A program made the translations under genes and the position numbers. Of a stretch of 64,000 nt of DNA, positions 35,359 through 44,077 are shown piece by piece (the first letter of the stretch is position 1; each line of letters begins with the position of its first letter). Where the stretch lies: the NCBI GenBank assembly GCA_964518595.1, contig CAZFHA010000002.1:1-64000 (forward strand). The letters are read 5' to 3'. This stretch comes from CAZFHA01 sp964518595. GTDB taxonomy: Bacteria > Bacillota > Clostridia > Saccharofermentanales > Saccharofermentanaceae. The notes beneath the pieces are model-generated. The model was not told the DNA's origin, searched no databases, and saw only the letters and a list, made by a program, of their open reading frames with translations.

Positions 35359-38300
35359 TTAGTAAATTCCTATTTCTCGTTCAGCATCTCTAGTTTTTTC
35401 TTGAATTATATCCTCTTGAAGTCTTTGGATAACTTCAGATACCCACAATATAATTTTAGGATTTCCATAATTCTGATAGTTTTTAAGCGCACAGATTCGC
35501 TTTTCTAAGGAGGGAACTAAAGAGTCTGACCAAGAGCTAGGAAAAATATTAAATTCAATATTTTTTAGAAGATAGTCATTATTAATGTATTTCTCCGCTA
35601 TTTTCATAACAAATGGATTAATTACCAATATGTCTCCTTCAAGTATCACAGCAGGCAGAAGTTCACATGCAATTTGGGGCGCTCTTTCTGGATATTGATC
35701 ACACCAAGCACAAATATATTCTTCAGGTACTTCCTGAAATAAATATTTGCTGGTTGAATCTATTGAAAAATCGCCCCTGAAAAGGGAGCGCAAGCGAAAA
35801 TTTCTCTTTGTATTTTCATCTAAAAGAACTTCACTAAAATTAGGCCAAATTTGAACATAATACTTTTTGAGTAATATTCTTACGACGTGATCAAGTTGAC
35901 GATCAATTTTCAAAACTATATCTGTTTCAAAACAGAAAATAATATTATGTGCTATTTTTTTTACAAAATCATTTGTGGAGTGATCTGAATCAAGAATTTT
36001 AGAAACTAAAAATTGCCAATTGTATTCGTCCCTAGAAGAATATGCACCTAAATTACAAAGTACAGCTTGCGTAGAAACTATTTCCATAACCAGTGGTATG
36101 AATTTCAAAAAACGTATTTCATCACGATGGCAATATAAACAAATTATTTCGAGAGAAATAATTTTTGCCTCGGTGCCTAATGTCAACAATTTTTCACAAA
36201 AAGCAATTACATCTTCAGCCGATGTATCAGAAAGTGCTCGACCATATGCTAGTTGTCTAATCTTTGAGATAGGCATTTTCTTTTCAGAAGTCAAAGAGAT
36301 TATTTTTTCAAAATCACATGCAGACAGAACAAGAATAGCAACAATGTCGATATAATATTTTGCTAGCATAGGATCATAAAATATTTCTTCAATCGTGTTT
36401 TTTACCAGTTCAGGATTTATTTCTTTAATTTCAAACAGGAAACTCGAAAGAACAATGGTATTAGCATTTTCGATTGATCTAACTGCATTCAAAGAAAAAT
36501 CAATAAATTTCTTCTTGTCAACAATACCCTTTGATAATTTTTGAGCAAAAAGAGCTCCTTTGCGCTGTTCCCCAGAAAATAGAGAAGGTAGATTCAAGTA
36601 AAAAGTTTCAAGGTCACTTAAGCACTCATCTACAAATTCCTCAACTTTTTGATTATTATCTTCTTCCAAATAATCCCATGATGGAACGCTCACAATCAAT
36701 GCCATCTTATCTTTAAATTTCTGCGGTATTAATTTAGAAAGCAAATTTCTAAATTCGTCAATTCTTGTTTCAGGTATTTTTCCCGCATAATAGCCTATAG
36801 ATCTTTTTAATTTAGTAATTATTTCTGGCCAGTACCAATCTATCTGTGTGTTGACTTTCACAACCGAAACTGAGACAACACTAAAAATATCATAACGTAG
36901 TAAGGCGTGAATTCGTGACGAAATAACGTTTGAAACCTTAACAGCATAATTTTTGTTTTTTTCTGCTACATTGACAAGCAAAAAAAGTACGGCTTCCCAA
37001 TAATCAAAGATATCTTGCCAGCATGTTGGCTTCCACTCATCTTGATCAGTTCTTGTTCCTTGTAAGCCTATAGCACTAATTCCAGAAAAATAATCTGCTA
37101 TAAGAGCATGATCTAACATTTTAATTGCAATAGCATCAAATTGGGGATCCTGCTTACTCAGAGCATATTCAATTATTCTTAAACGTGATTTGAGATCAAC
37201 TTTTGTACCAGATAGCTGAATATGAAATAACTGTGTTAATGTCCCTGTTGAATTGTTACTCCATGTTTCATTTTCGGCCACGGCTAAATTAAGCAGAATA
37301 ATTGCTGCATCATAAAATGTAGCTTCCCAAAAACAAAGTCTTTCTAAAGACCAAACAATATTCCGTCTTCCATCACGAAAATTTTTTAATTCTTCAGTAG
37401 AAAAATTAGTTATAATTTTTTTTAGTGCTTGAGTTGCTGCTATAGGATTCACCTCCACAAGTGCGCGGAAGAGATGCGAGCCCTTTTCAGACATTATCAC
37501 TTCCGCTTGACCAAAAGGGGCTGTCTCCGTACAAAGCTTTCGAACTACTTCTTGAGCATTAGGGATGAAATGTAGCTTTGAAAGTTGTGAGCTAAGTGAT
37601 TCAAGTAAACCTTTGGGTAAATTACCAGTAAAAAGTTCAATGGCAAACTCTGCTGGACACTTCTCCCACCAGTCCGCAGCTAGGCGAATGGCAAGCGGTT
37701 GCGGTGTTACTTGAATATATCTGCCACGAACATCAACAATGCCTCTCTTAAGAAAGCGGATAACTTTTTCGTAAAAAGTTTTTTCACTCATAGAACACAA
37801 CTTATCAGCAACAAAATTTCTTTGCTCAATTACTGAGTCAGAAAAGCCAAGATGCTCAAATATTGCACAGGCTGATATTACTTTTAGTTGCTCTGTATCT
37901 TCTTTCCCACGTCCCCAAAGCAATTTTTTAACTAAAATATCATCTGTTAAATTTCCGATACTTTCCTTATTTTCAAGTTTAGCGTGTGCAATAAGCACTG
38001 CCATTTGCGGAAATCCTTGAGCAAAATTCACAATTCTATCAATGTCAAATTTAGATAATCTAGGGAATGACTGATCAATTAGCTTTTTTATAACTTCATC
38101 TGAAGAACGAGGCATTCTTATTTTTACATAATCACCAGAACATTCTTCAAAGGAATAATCCATCGTAAGAAGACTTAATTTACTATCTACATTTTGAATT
38201 TCGCTCATACATTGCCGATGTAATTCTAGTGGGCAATCGTCAATGATTACTATTCCGCTAATTTCTCTGGCAACCCAAGAGGTAATAACTGATAGTATTC

Positions 38301-39093
38301 CCTCTACATTCTTTGAAGCATCATAGTAAACAATGGATGAAGGACACTCCCGAAAAGTTTCAAGTGCAAGTCTAGATTTTCCAAGACCTGATAACCCAGT
38401 AATACGAGCAACTTTTTGAGATTTTGATAGATAACTACGCAGATTTGCTATCGTCTCATTCAGTTTACTATCAGTTTCAAATTTCATTTTAAATTCTGGG
38501 GCTTTACACCATTGTGACCACGTTTTAAAACCTGATGGAATAGGTCGTTTCAAATATTCCATAATTTTAACTGTTGAACAAATATATTGATTAACCCATT
38601 TAGCAATTTTATTAGCATCATAAATTTGTATTTGGGCGGTTTCAAAATATGACTCTTTGGTCATTTGTATACCTTTACGAAATCCCTCAATTCGCCCATT
38701 TATCATTTTCTTTGTACAAGATTCATTAGTAAAAAGTATATACAAACCATTATCATCAAATAGCTTTTTAACTGCTGGTTTAAGTTTTACCTCGCTTTCT
38801 GAGTTTACAAGTATTTCAGTGGCGCATTTTGCGGGCTGGAGTTTAGTTGCTTTGCATTGAAAAAGAATATTATTGTGCGGAAGCCAATCAGTTTTTTCAG
38901 GAGGGGAAATCCATTTTATACTTGCATCTTCTCCGTCATCTGCAGCATTTATATTTTGTGCACACGTTATCGTGGATGAGGGAATGTTATACCGAGTAGC
39001 TTCTAAATAGAGCAAATCACTTAATATGGAAACCAATTGAATTTCATCTAATTGCTCTATATCTTTATTGGTAATTTCCCAAAGTGTTAACAT
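35359..39093 (-). CDS. Nuclease-STAND NTPase-helical repeat protein (Avs-like defence candidate)
   Basis: A 1244-residue protein. Residues 1-170 read as a restriction-endonuclease-fold domain: Glu31 in LYLEATRY, Asp56 in DGEDASIKW, and LFQCKAT with Gln79 and Lys81 as the Q-x-K core. A P-loop NTPase follows, with Walker A GLSGLGKS at 233-240 and Walker B IVIIDD at 281-286, then a winged-helix-like region. From about 500 on the protein is long, helical and rich in Leu, Ile and Lys, as in the sensor halves of antiviral STAND (Avs) proteins. AAGGAG precedes the ATG. Base composition is clearly more AT-rich than the flanking sugar operons. No close homologue is recognised, so the Avs link is by architecture. 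Confidence 0.7.
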   Translation of the reverse strand: MLTLWEITNKDIEQLDEIQLVSILSDLLYLEATRYNIPSSTITCAQNINAADDGEDASIKWISPPEKTDWLPHNNILFQCKATKLQPAKCATEILVNSESEVKLKPAVKKLFDDNGLYILFTNESCTKKMINGRIEGFRKGIQMTKESYFETAQIQIYDANKIAKWVNQYICSTVKIMEYLKRPIPSGFKTWSQWCKAPEFKMKFETDSKLNETIANLRSYLSKSQKVARITGLSGLGKSRLALETFRECPSSIVYYDASKNVEGILSVITSWVAREISGIVIIDDCPLELHRQCMSEIQNVDSKLSLLTMDYSFEECSGDYVKIRMPRSSDEVIKKLIDQSFPRLSKFDIDRIVNFAQGFPQMAVLIAHAKLENKESIGNLTDDILVKKLLWGRGKEDTEQLKVISACAIFEHLGFSDSVIEQRNFVADKLCSMSEKTFYEKVIRFLKRGIVDVRGRYIQVTPQPLAIRLAADWWEKCPAEFAIELFTGNLPKGLLESLSSQLSKLHFIPNAQEVVRKLCTETAPFGQAEVIMSEKGSHLFRALVEVNPIAATQALKKIITNFSTEELKNFRDGRRNIVWSLERLCFWEATFYDAAIILLNLAVAENETWSNNSTGTLTQLFHIQLSGTKVDLKSRLRIIEYALSKQDPQFDAIAIKMLDHALIADYFSGISAIGLQGTRTDQDEWKPTCWQDIFDYWEAVLFLLVNVAEKNKNYAVKVSNVISSRIHALLRYDIFSVVSVSVVKVNTQIDWYWPEIITKLKRSIGYYAGKIPETRIDEFRNLLSKLIPQKFKDKMALIVSVPSWDYLEEDNNQKVEEFVDECLSDLETFYLNLPSLFSGEQRKGALFAQKLSKGIVDKKKFIDFSLNAVRSIENANTIVLSSFLFEIKEINPELVKNTIEEIFYDPMLAKYYIDIVAILVLSACDFEKIISLTSEKKMPISKIRQLAYGRALSDTSAEDVIAFCEKLLTLGTEAKIISLEIICLYCHRDEIRFLKFIPLVMEIVSTQAVLCNLGAYSSRDEYNWQFLVSKILDSDHSTNDFVKKIAHNIIFCFETDIVLKIDRQLDHVVRILLKKYYVQIWPNFSEVLLDENTKRNFRLRSLFRGDFSIDSTSKYLFQEVPEEYICAWCDQYPERAPQIACELLPAVILEGDILVINPFVMKIAEKYINNDYLLKNIEFNIFPSSWSDSLVPSLEKRICALKNYQNYGNPKIILWVSEVIQRLQEDIIQEKTRDAEREIGIY

Positions 39094-39158
39094 GGCTCTT
39101 TATCTCCTTCTAAAATTTTTTATTTTTTCATTGTTCATTAAAACTTCAGCGTGCCTAC

Positions 39159-40676
39159 TCACTCTTCCCCATCCTCATCCAATACAACTTCGTTGGACAT
39201 AACCACCTGATCTCGATCTATTACCTTATTAAGTAGCTTTTCGGAGATACGATATTCCTCGGCTTCCGGGGTATGCGTAATTTCAAAGGTGTCATTATAG
39301 TTTTTACGAATAAGTGCTTCGATTTCATTGATTGGCGCCCGAAAGAATTCCCGGCGTGTGTTGACCTGATTTAGTTTGGCATTATCAAAGTGGTGATGTA
39401 GAGCTGTTTCTAGGGCTGGTGCATCGTCACTGAATACCATACAATGTACATCGAATTTAAAAGGAACGGAGGCATCCCCTAGTTCCCGCACCCGCTCGTG
39501 GGGGTCTAGCCGACGCGTGACGCCGATTTTATATACATCGGGGCCAAAGGCGCCAATGTTGGATATAACATAAACATAACCGGCGCGGGTATTGCTTTCT
39601 CTATAATCTACATCTGCCTGCTGTGCTTTGATTTTTACGAGTTGTTGTTCGATTTCGGCAGCCTTTTGAACTAATTTGTCTTTTTCTACTTCGTCAGTTA
39701 TGTGTGCTAGACGGGTTTTTAGTTCATCAAGAGCCTTGGCAAAGTGGTTTTCTTCTTTTTCCAACTTTTCTCTGGCTTGTTGAAGCTCTTGCGCCAATTT
39801 CTTTTGCTCTCGTAATTCTTCTCGACGCTGCCGCTCTTCTTCTTTTTCTTGTTCTTTTTTCATAGCATATTCATGCACCAGTCTCAGCTCGTCCAACTTT
39901 AGACGTAAATATTCCGGTCGAAGGCTAATTCTGTTCGTCTGGTTCATTTTATTAAGTGCTTGGAAGGATTTGCTGATCCGATCAGCCACGGCTGAATAAT
40001 TATTGAATTTGACTTTGTCGATAATTGCATCACATTCGTTGTTAAAGCTGCGAATAATCTGTTTGATGCTATCATTTGCCATTTTTTTGCCTTTGGCTTT
40101 GCTACCTTCAACCACCCACTCCGTTTCACATACAGCAGCCACACCTTGCTTAATCATTTGTTTCTGTTGTTCTCGGCAGACGAGTAGCTTAGCTTTAATC
40201 TTCTCCGATGACATGGCTTCATACATGGGGGTATACATGCCAAATTCTTGAAGTGTTATAGTATTATCTAGCTCAATTACATACTTCTTTTTTTCATTAA
40301 TGATAGCGTTCAGTCGGGCGATTTCCTGTGACGCATTTTGTATGTTGACATTCATTTTGTCAAAATCCTGTCGTTGTTTTAGGGCTTGTGATTCTAACTG
40401 CTTAATATGGGCACTTATGTCTAACGCTTGTTGGTGTTCTGGGGTCAGCAGAGCTTCAAGCTCATCTATACGCTTCTTGTATGAACCGGCTTTGGTAAAA
40501 TCTAAAATCCCTAGCCCAGAAGAACGCTTGGGCGTAGCATCCTCTTTAGGTATTGCGGCGCCTTGGGGTGATACCGTTTGTGCTGCCACTTGAGGAATGG
40601 AATTGCCACAGGTACGGCAAAATTTACTTCCCGTTGGTATCGGCGTTCCGCACTTAGTACAAAATTTATGATTCAT
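39159..40676 (-). CDS. Zinc-ribbon, coiled-coil, GIY-YIG (T5orf172-like) protein
   Basis: A 505-residue protein. An N-terminal double zinc ribbon (FCTKCG and FCRTCG) is followed by a Pro/Ala linker, a long coiled coil (about 60-140 and 270-350, EQEKEEERQRREELREQKK) and a DUF4041-like middle section. A C-terminal GIY-YIG-type domain has GYVYVISN, DVYKIGVTRRLDPHERV and ALETALHHHF. I start it at the ATG at 40676, with AAGGAG 11 bases upstream; the GTG at 40688 lies inside that ribosome site. It heads the island run, 65 bases before the STAND-like gene. Similar proteins occur in phage and defence contexts. Confidence 0.75.
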   Translation of the reverse strand: MNHKFCTKCGTPIPTGSKFCRTCGNSIPQVAAQTVSPQGAAIPKEDATPKRSSGLGILDFTKAGSYKKRIDELEALLTPEHQQALDISAHIKQLESQALKQRQDFDKMNVNIQNASQEIARLNAIINEKKKYVIELDNTITLQEFGMYTPMYEAMSSEKIKAKLLVCREQQKQMIKQGVAAVCETEWVVEGSKAKGKKMANDSIKQIIRSFNNECDAIIDKVKFNNYSAVADRISKSFQALNKMNQTNRISLRPEYLRLKLDELRLVHEYAMKKEQEKEEERQRREELREQKKLAQELQQAREKLEKEENHFAKALDELKTRLAHITDEVEKDKLVQKAAEIEQQLVKIKAQQADVDYRESNTRAGYVYVISNIGAFGPDVYKIGVTRRLDPHERVRELGDASVPFKFDVHCMVFSDDAPALETALHHHFDNAKLNQVNTRREFFRAPINEIEALIRKNYNDTFEITHTPEAEEYRISEKLLNKVIDRDQVVMSNEVVLDEDGEE

Positions 40677-40800
40677 AATATTATTCACTCCTTACATACA
40701 ACCCACTGCATAGAATCCTAATCGGATCTAGTCTTCTACCCTACCTTATTAACTTTTTTCCAGAAAAATTCCTGCACTTTCCAAAGCAACTACTTCAAAA

Positions 40801-40859
40801 CAAAAAAATGACCTCTCGGACTGGTTTCCGAAAAGTCATTCTCAAGTGTCAAATATTGC
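40801..40859 (-). ncRNA. Candidate leader RNA ending in a terminator
   Basis: From a predicted start near 40859 the minus strand runs about 20 bases, with a small GTCAA/TTGAC hairpin. It then forms a strong hairpin whose 14-base arms (40807-40820 and 40827-40840) pair fully if two G-U pairs are allowed, followed by T7 at 40808-40802. The G-U pairs fit the minus strand; on the plus strand the same positions give C-A mismatches. This is a short RNA or an attenuated leader of the gene starting at 40676. Confidence 0.45.
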
Positions 40860-40865
40860 TTGACT

Positions 40866-40894
40866 ATAGTAGTATTTTTCATAAGTGATGTCAA
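40866..40894 (-). promoter_or_regulatory. Promoter for the leader RNA and island operon
   Basis: On the minus strand TTGACA (plus 40889-40894) and TACTAT (plus 40866-40871) are separated by 17 bases, directly upstream of the leader hairpins. It overlaps the first codons of the plus-strand gene at 40888. Confidence 0.55.
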
Positions 40895-41724
40895 GAGTGG
40901 AACCTACAGGCTTTAAATATGTATATGACAATGTTACTATTTTTATGCTAAACTACTCATATAAGTTCATCGTTGGCAAGGCTTTTTCAGTTGCCTATTC
41001 TAAGTACATGACCCACTCTGGTTTACTTGATTATAGCAAGGAGAGACTAGGGAAACCCATTGCCAATATCAAGTATAACCCCTCTGACAGCAATTCCTTT
41101 AATCGTTTTATGTGGGTTTTGCTTAGTGGTCAAACTATTTCAGAACAAAATATATCTACTATTTATCCTGTCAAAAATGATAATGACTTTGAATTTTATT
41201 ATGTTGAAAATAGCCCTGGAAGTGCTTCGCTGGCAGGTGGAACTTACTTCCCGGAAAGCAATCTAGCTTATGCAAAAGAATACTATGAAAACATCTCCAA
41301 TTACGACACTCAGAATCTTGTTTGCAAATATGCTGTATATACTGATAGTGAGAGCCAATCTGGAATACGACATGATGCACCGTATATCGATATAGAAAAA
41401 AGAATTGTATTGAAATCTGAAATATTTGAAACGATATCTCAACTGTTTAATAGTGAGAAAACTCCCGATCGTGTAAAAATTCCTGAAAAATATCATGACA
41501 TTGACAACGCCGCAATTCCTGGCACCCCTATCTTTGGCTATGATGAACGCAAACTATATGCATACAGCAAAGATAGCATGGCTTTTAAGCATGTATATCT
41601 GGTTTTGATTGAAAATCAGGTATATGCTGAAGTTGAATCGGGTTCGGGTTATATAAGTGGTTATCCGCTACCCAATGATATAAACCAATACATTATCGAC
41701 ACGGTTTTTGCACCCCTAAGATAA
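40888..41724 (+). CDS. Protein of unknown function
   Basis: A 278-residue protein that I do not recognise. It has no signal peptide, but short stretches such as VTIFMLNYSYKFIVGKAF look buried or membrane-like, and the second half is polar with DAPYIDIEKRIVLKSEIF. No ribosome site precedes the ATG (nor the GTG at 40885), and the start overlaps a minus-strand promoter, so the real N-terminus could be downstream or the gene could be decayed at its 5' end. It is divergent from the island and followed by 234 bases in which I see no other gene. Confidence 0.5.
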   Translation: MSRVEPTGFKYVYDNVTIFMLNYSYKFIVGKAFSVAYSKYMTHSGLLDYSKERLGKPIANIKYNPSDSNSFNRFMWVLLSGQTISEQNISTIYPVKNDNDFEFYYVENSPGSASLAGGTYFPESNLAYAKEYYENISNYDTQNLVCKYAVYTDSESQSGIRHDAPYIDIEKRIVLKSEIFETISQLFNSEKTPDRVKIPEKYHDIDNAAIPGTPIFGYDERKLYAYSKDSMAFKHVYLVLIENQVYAEVESGSGYISGYPLPNDINQYIIDTVFAPLR

Positions 41725-41958
41725 ACAAAAGCTGACACCCTCAGGTAGAGTATCCGCGACGTTATATATGCGGTGTACACAGCCTTTGCTGCCACAATCT
41801 GATAAAACATTAAGATATGTAGTGGGTGATTATATTTCCATCCATCTGGTCGGCATTGGAATCATTCTATCGAAAGTTTGTTATTATGTATATCAGTGGA
41901 ATATTGGATGAAAATAGAATCCCTAGTAAATTCCCATTCTCTCTAGAGGGGAAATCTT

Positions 41959-42753
41959 ATGAAAAGTATTATTTTAGAGATCATAAATTATATGCGTGAG
42001 CATACCGACCGAGAACTATCGGTGGCGGAGCTTGCGAATAAATTTGGCTATAGTAAATTTCATTTTAGCCGTGAATTTAAAAAGCTAATTGGTGTAACAC
42101 CCAACGAATATTGGGCGGCACTTAAAATGGAGCGTAGCCTTTTAGAGCTAAGTCGATCCTCTTCTATATTAAATGCCCAATTGAAAACAGGATATCAGAG
42201 TACCGGTACATTTGCATCATCATTTTTGAAAACGACGGGATTTACACCCGGTCAATATCAAAATGAAATTCGGAAATTAGGGATGTTTTATATTGCAAAA
42301 TCTCAGGAAGATAGAGCGCAATCAATTTTTACCCACTATTCTTTTAATAAAAAAGATGCTTCTACTTTGCAAGAAAAGGTGCTTTCGATTACTTGCAATG
42401 TTCCAGAAAATTTCAAGGGGATTATCTTTGTGGGACTGTTTAAAAAACCTCTCCCAACTGGTGCGCCAATAGTAGGAAAGGCCTTGATTAAAACTACCCA
42501 GTGCGTTATTGATCAAGTACCTAATGGAGAATATTATCTTTTAGCATGTGCTATTAGAGGTAGTCTTAATCCGCTAGATTATTTTTTTCTTAATCATGCA
42601 CCTCGTGATTTACACAGAACGCCAATTCATTTCCCGCTTGAGAAGGATAAAGAAATTTCATTTACTCTAAGAGAGCCATTACCGACAGATCCCGCAATAC
42701 TGATAAACCCGATAAAACTTCTAGTTGATGCTCTGAAAGCCCAAGATAGGTAG
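41959..42753 (+). CDS. AraC-family transcriptional regulator
   Basis: A 264-residue regulator with an N-terminal AraC/XylS double helix-turn-helix (about 8-105): LSVAELANKFGYSKFHFSREFKKLIGV and GYQSTGTFASSFLKTTGFTPGQYQ. The C-terminal about 150 residues (KVLSITCNVPENFKGIIFVG) have no motif I can name and may bind a ligand. This order, with the DNA-binding part first, is the less common one in the family. GAGGGGAAAT precedes the ATG. Its targets are unknown; a VOC gene follows 109 bases later. Confidence 0.85.
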   Translation: MKSIILEIINYMREHTDRELSVAELANKFGYSKFHFSREFKKLIGVTPNEYWAALKMERSLLELSRSSSILNAQLKTGYQSTGTFASSFLKTTGFTPGQYQNEIRKLGMFYIAKSQEDRAQSIFTHYSFNKKDASTLQEKVLSITCNVPENFKGIIFVGLFKKPLPTGAPIVGKALIKTTQCVIDQVPNGEYYLLACAIRGSLNPLDYFFLNHAPRDLHRTPIHFPLEKDKEISFTLREPLPTDPAILINPIKLLVDALKAQDR

Positions 42754-42862
42754 CAATCTAAAAGAGCAATCTAGGAGAAAAAACAGTTAGAATTTTATAC
42801 TACACTTGTAATAGATAAGAGAAACCTCTCTTATAATAATAAGAAAGAAGGGAAAGATTATT

Positions 42863-43273
42863 ATGAGAATTTGTCCATATATATCATTTAATGGAAATTG
42901 CGCGGAGGCAGTCGCATTTTATGAAAAGGTATTCAATGTAAAAGCACAGATACAGCGCTATAAAGATGCGCCCTCCGACAGTGGAATCCCAATGTCGGAA
43001 GGTACTGAAAACTTTATTATGCATGCTCAGCTTGAACTTGATGGCGCGGTGATTATGCTCAGTGATACGCTGCCAGACTACCCTGTTAGAATGGGTGAAA
43101 ATATTGCTTTAATGCTTGAGTTTGATGAGGTCGAAAAAGTAAAGGCCGTGTTCAATGCTCTGAAAGAAGGCGGTGAAGTCAGCATGGAGCTGGAACCAAC
43201 TTTTTGGAGTAAGTATTTCGGCTCTTTGACTGATAAGTTCGGTATAAGTTGGAATATTGAGCAGGGCGAATAA
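42863..43273 (+). CDS. VOC/PhnB-like protein
   Basis: A 136-residue protein of the vicinal-oxygen-chelate superfamily, PhnB-like type. ICPYISFNGNCAEAVAFYEKVF starts it and GAVIMLSDTLPDY gives the middle strand. FWSKYFGSLTDKFGISWNI is the characteristic C-terminal FGxxxDxFGxxW. No substrate is implied by the sequence. A degenerate copy of its 3' part is found at 44078-44121. Follows the AraC gene in the same direction and is ended by the terminator at 43310. Confidence 0.88.
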   Translation: MRICPYISFNGNCAEAVAFYEKVFNVKAQIQRYKDAPSDSGIPMSEGTENFIMHAQLELDGAVIMLSDTLPDYPVRMGENIALMLEFDEVEKVKAVFNALKEGGEVSMELEPTFWSKYFGSLTDKFGISWNIEQGE

Positions 43274-43309
43274 AAATATATAGACCTCTATTCGTCATAA
43301 AGAAAGAGG

Positions 43310-43353
43310 CAGAGTAGGATGGGATTTTTGAAACCATCTTACTCTGTTTTTTT
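43310..43353 (+). terminator. Terminator after the VOC gene
   Basis: CAGAGTAGGATGG (43310-43322) pairs with CCATCTTACTCTG (43334-43346), with one G-U pair, followed by TTTTTTTC. Thirteen pairs and a T7 run, 37 bases past the stop. Confidence 0.85.
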
Positions 43354-43495
43354 CTTCTCTGTGGTTAACTTTGACTCGGAAAGCGACCTTGGTGAAGATT
43401 TTTTTCGGAAGAACGATCATCATAGAAAGATTAAATAGCTATAAAGCCTCTCCCCTCTTTCGTAAGCGATTGACCTGGCAGGTTTGGTACTTCGG

Positions 43496-43550
43496 GGCAA
43501 GTTGGCCGGAATCGAGCTATAATTACAATGTTTTATAAAATAATTCTGGG
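43496..43550 (+). repeat. Copy 1 of a duplicated promoter-like element
   Basis: GGCAAG-GCCGGAAT followed by TATAAT (43518-43523) and a T/A-rich tract ending TGGG. It matches 45643-45701, with 26 of 33 bases identical from the TATAAT onwards. Here it is followed by no gene of its own. The rest of 43354-43664 shows no other feature that I can name. Confidence 0.55.
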
Positions 43551-43664
43551 CTGTTGTGGTGGTGTAAAATTTTCTTACATTCGATTTGTTGATTGATAAG
43601 TTTGCCAAATCTGCTATTTTTACTCTCCTTACACCTTTTCAAAAAAAGTTAAATTTATAGTGTA

Positions 43665-43693
43665 TTGACAACCTATAAGAAAAATCATATTAT
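43665..43693 (+). promoter_or_regulatory. Promoter of the 69-residue peptide gene
   Basis: TTGACA (43665-43670), 17 bases, TATTAT (43688-43693). A near-consensus promoter placed 50 bases before the peptide gene start. Confidence 0.8.
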
Positions 43694-43742
43694 ACTTATC
43701 CAGTATAAATTATTACTGCATAAAAACGAAAGGAGAATTCCT

Positions 43743-43952
43743 ATGTATCGTCTTTTACATGGTAAGAAGAAGCAGGCTGTTAGTTTAATTATGGGATGTA
43801 TATTTATTAGCGTAGTTACAGTTGGCTTCCTATCTTTTGCTCAATCTAATAGCGCTTTTACATTCACAGCTTTAACGAGAGAAGAGATAAGAGAGCAAGG
43901 GGCACAATATGCAGTTAAGAGAGTCAATGGCTCTAGAAATGCCCTGCGATAA
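43743..43952 (+). CDS. Small secreted or membrane peptide, 69 residues
   Basis: A 69-residue peptide I do not recognise. A basic N-terminus (MYRLLHGKKKQ) is followed by a hydrophobic segment (about 13-33, VSLIMGCIFISVVTVGF) and a possible signal-peptidase site after AQSNSA. The C-terminal about 30 residues are polar (TREEIREQGAQYAVKRVNGS). A good AGGAG ribosome site lies upstream of the ATG at 43743, the promoter at 43665 is strong and an ideal terminator follows, so it is a complete transcription unit. Whether it is a signal peptide-derived factor, a toxin or a small membrane protein cannot be told. Confidence 0.7.
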   Translation: MYRLLHGKKKQAVSLIMGCIFISVVTVGFLSFAQSNSAFTFTALTREEIREQGAQYAVKRVNGSRNALR

Positions 43953-44012
43953 TTGTGTTTTTAGCTATACAAGTTGAAACTTGTTAACTAATAAGGTAGC
44001 TAAAAATTATGG

Positions 44013-44039
44013 AAAAAAGGGGCGTCACGCCCCTTTTTT
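44013..44039 (+). terminator. Terminator after the peptide gene
   Basis: AAAAAA, stem GGGGCG (44019-44024), loop TCA, CGCCCC (44028-44033), then TTTTTT. An ideal, symmetrical terminator that would also work on the other strand for the gene at 44143. Confidence 0.9.
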
Positions 44040-44077
44040 CTATAATTCAACCACCTTATTCTCTTTGTTATCTATTC

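Noticed and set aside
30602..42000. Integration of the defence island at tRNA-Leu, with a duplicated tRNA 3' end as att site
   Set aside because: I looked for a copy of the tRNA 3' end (GTTCAAGTCCTG or CCCGCACCA) on the right side of the island and found none; no integrase is present either. The tRNA link remains positional only.
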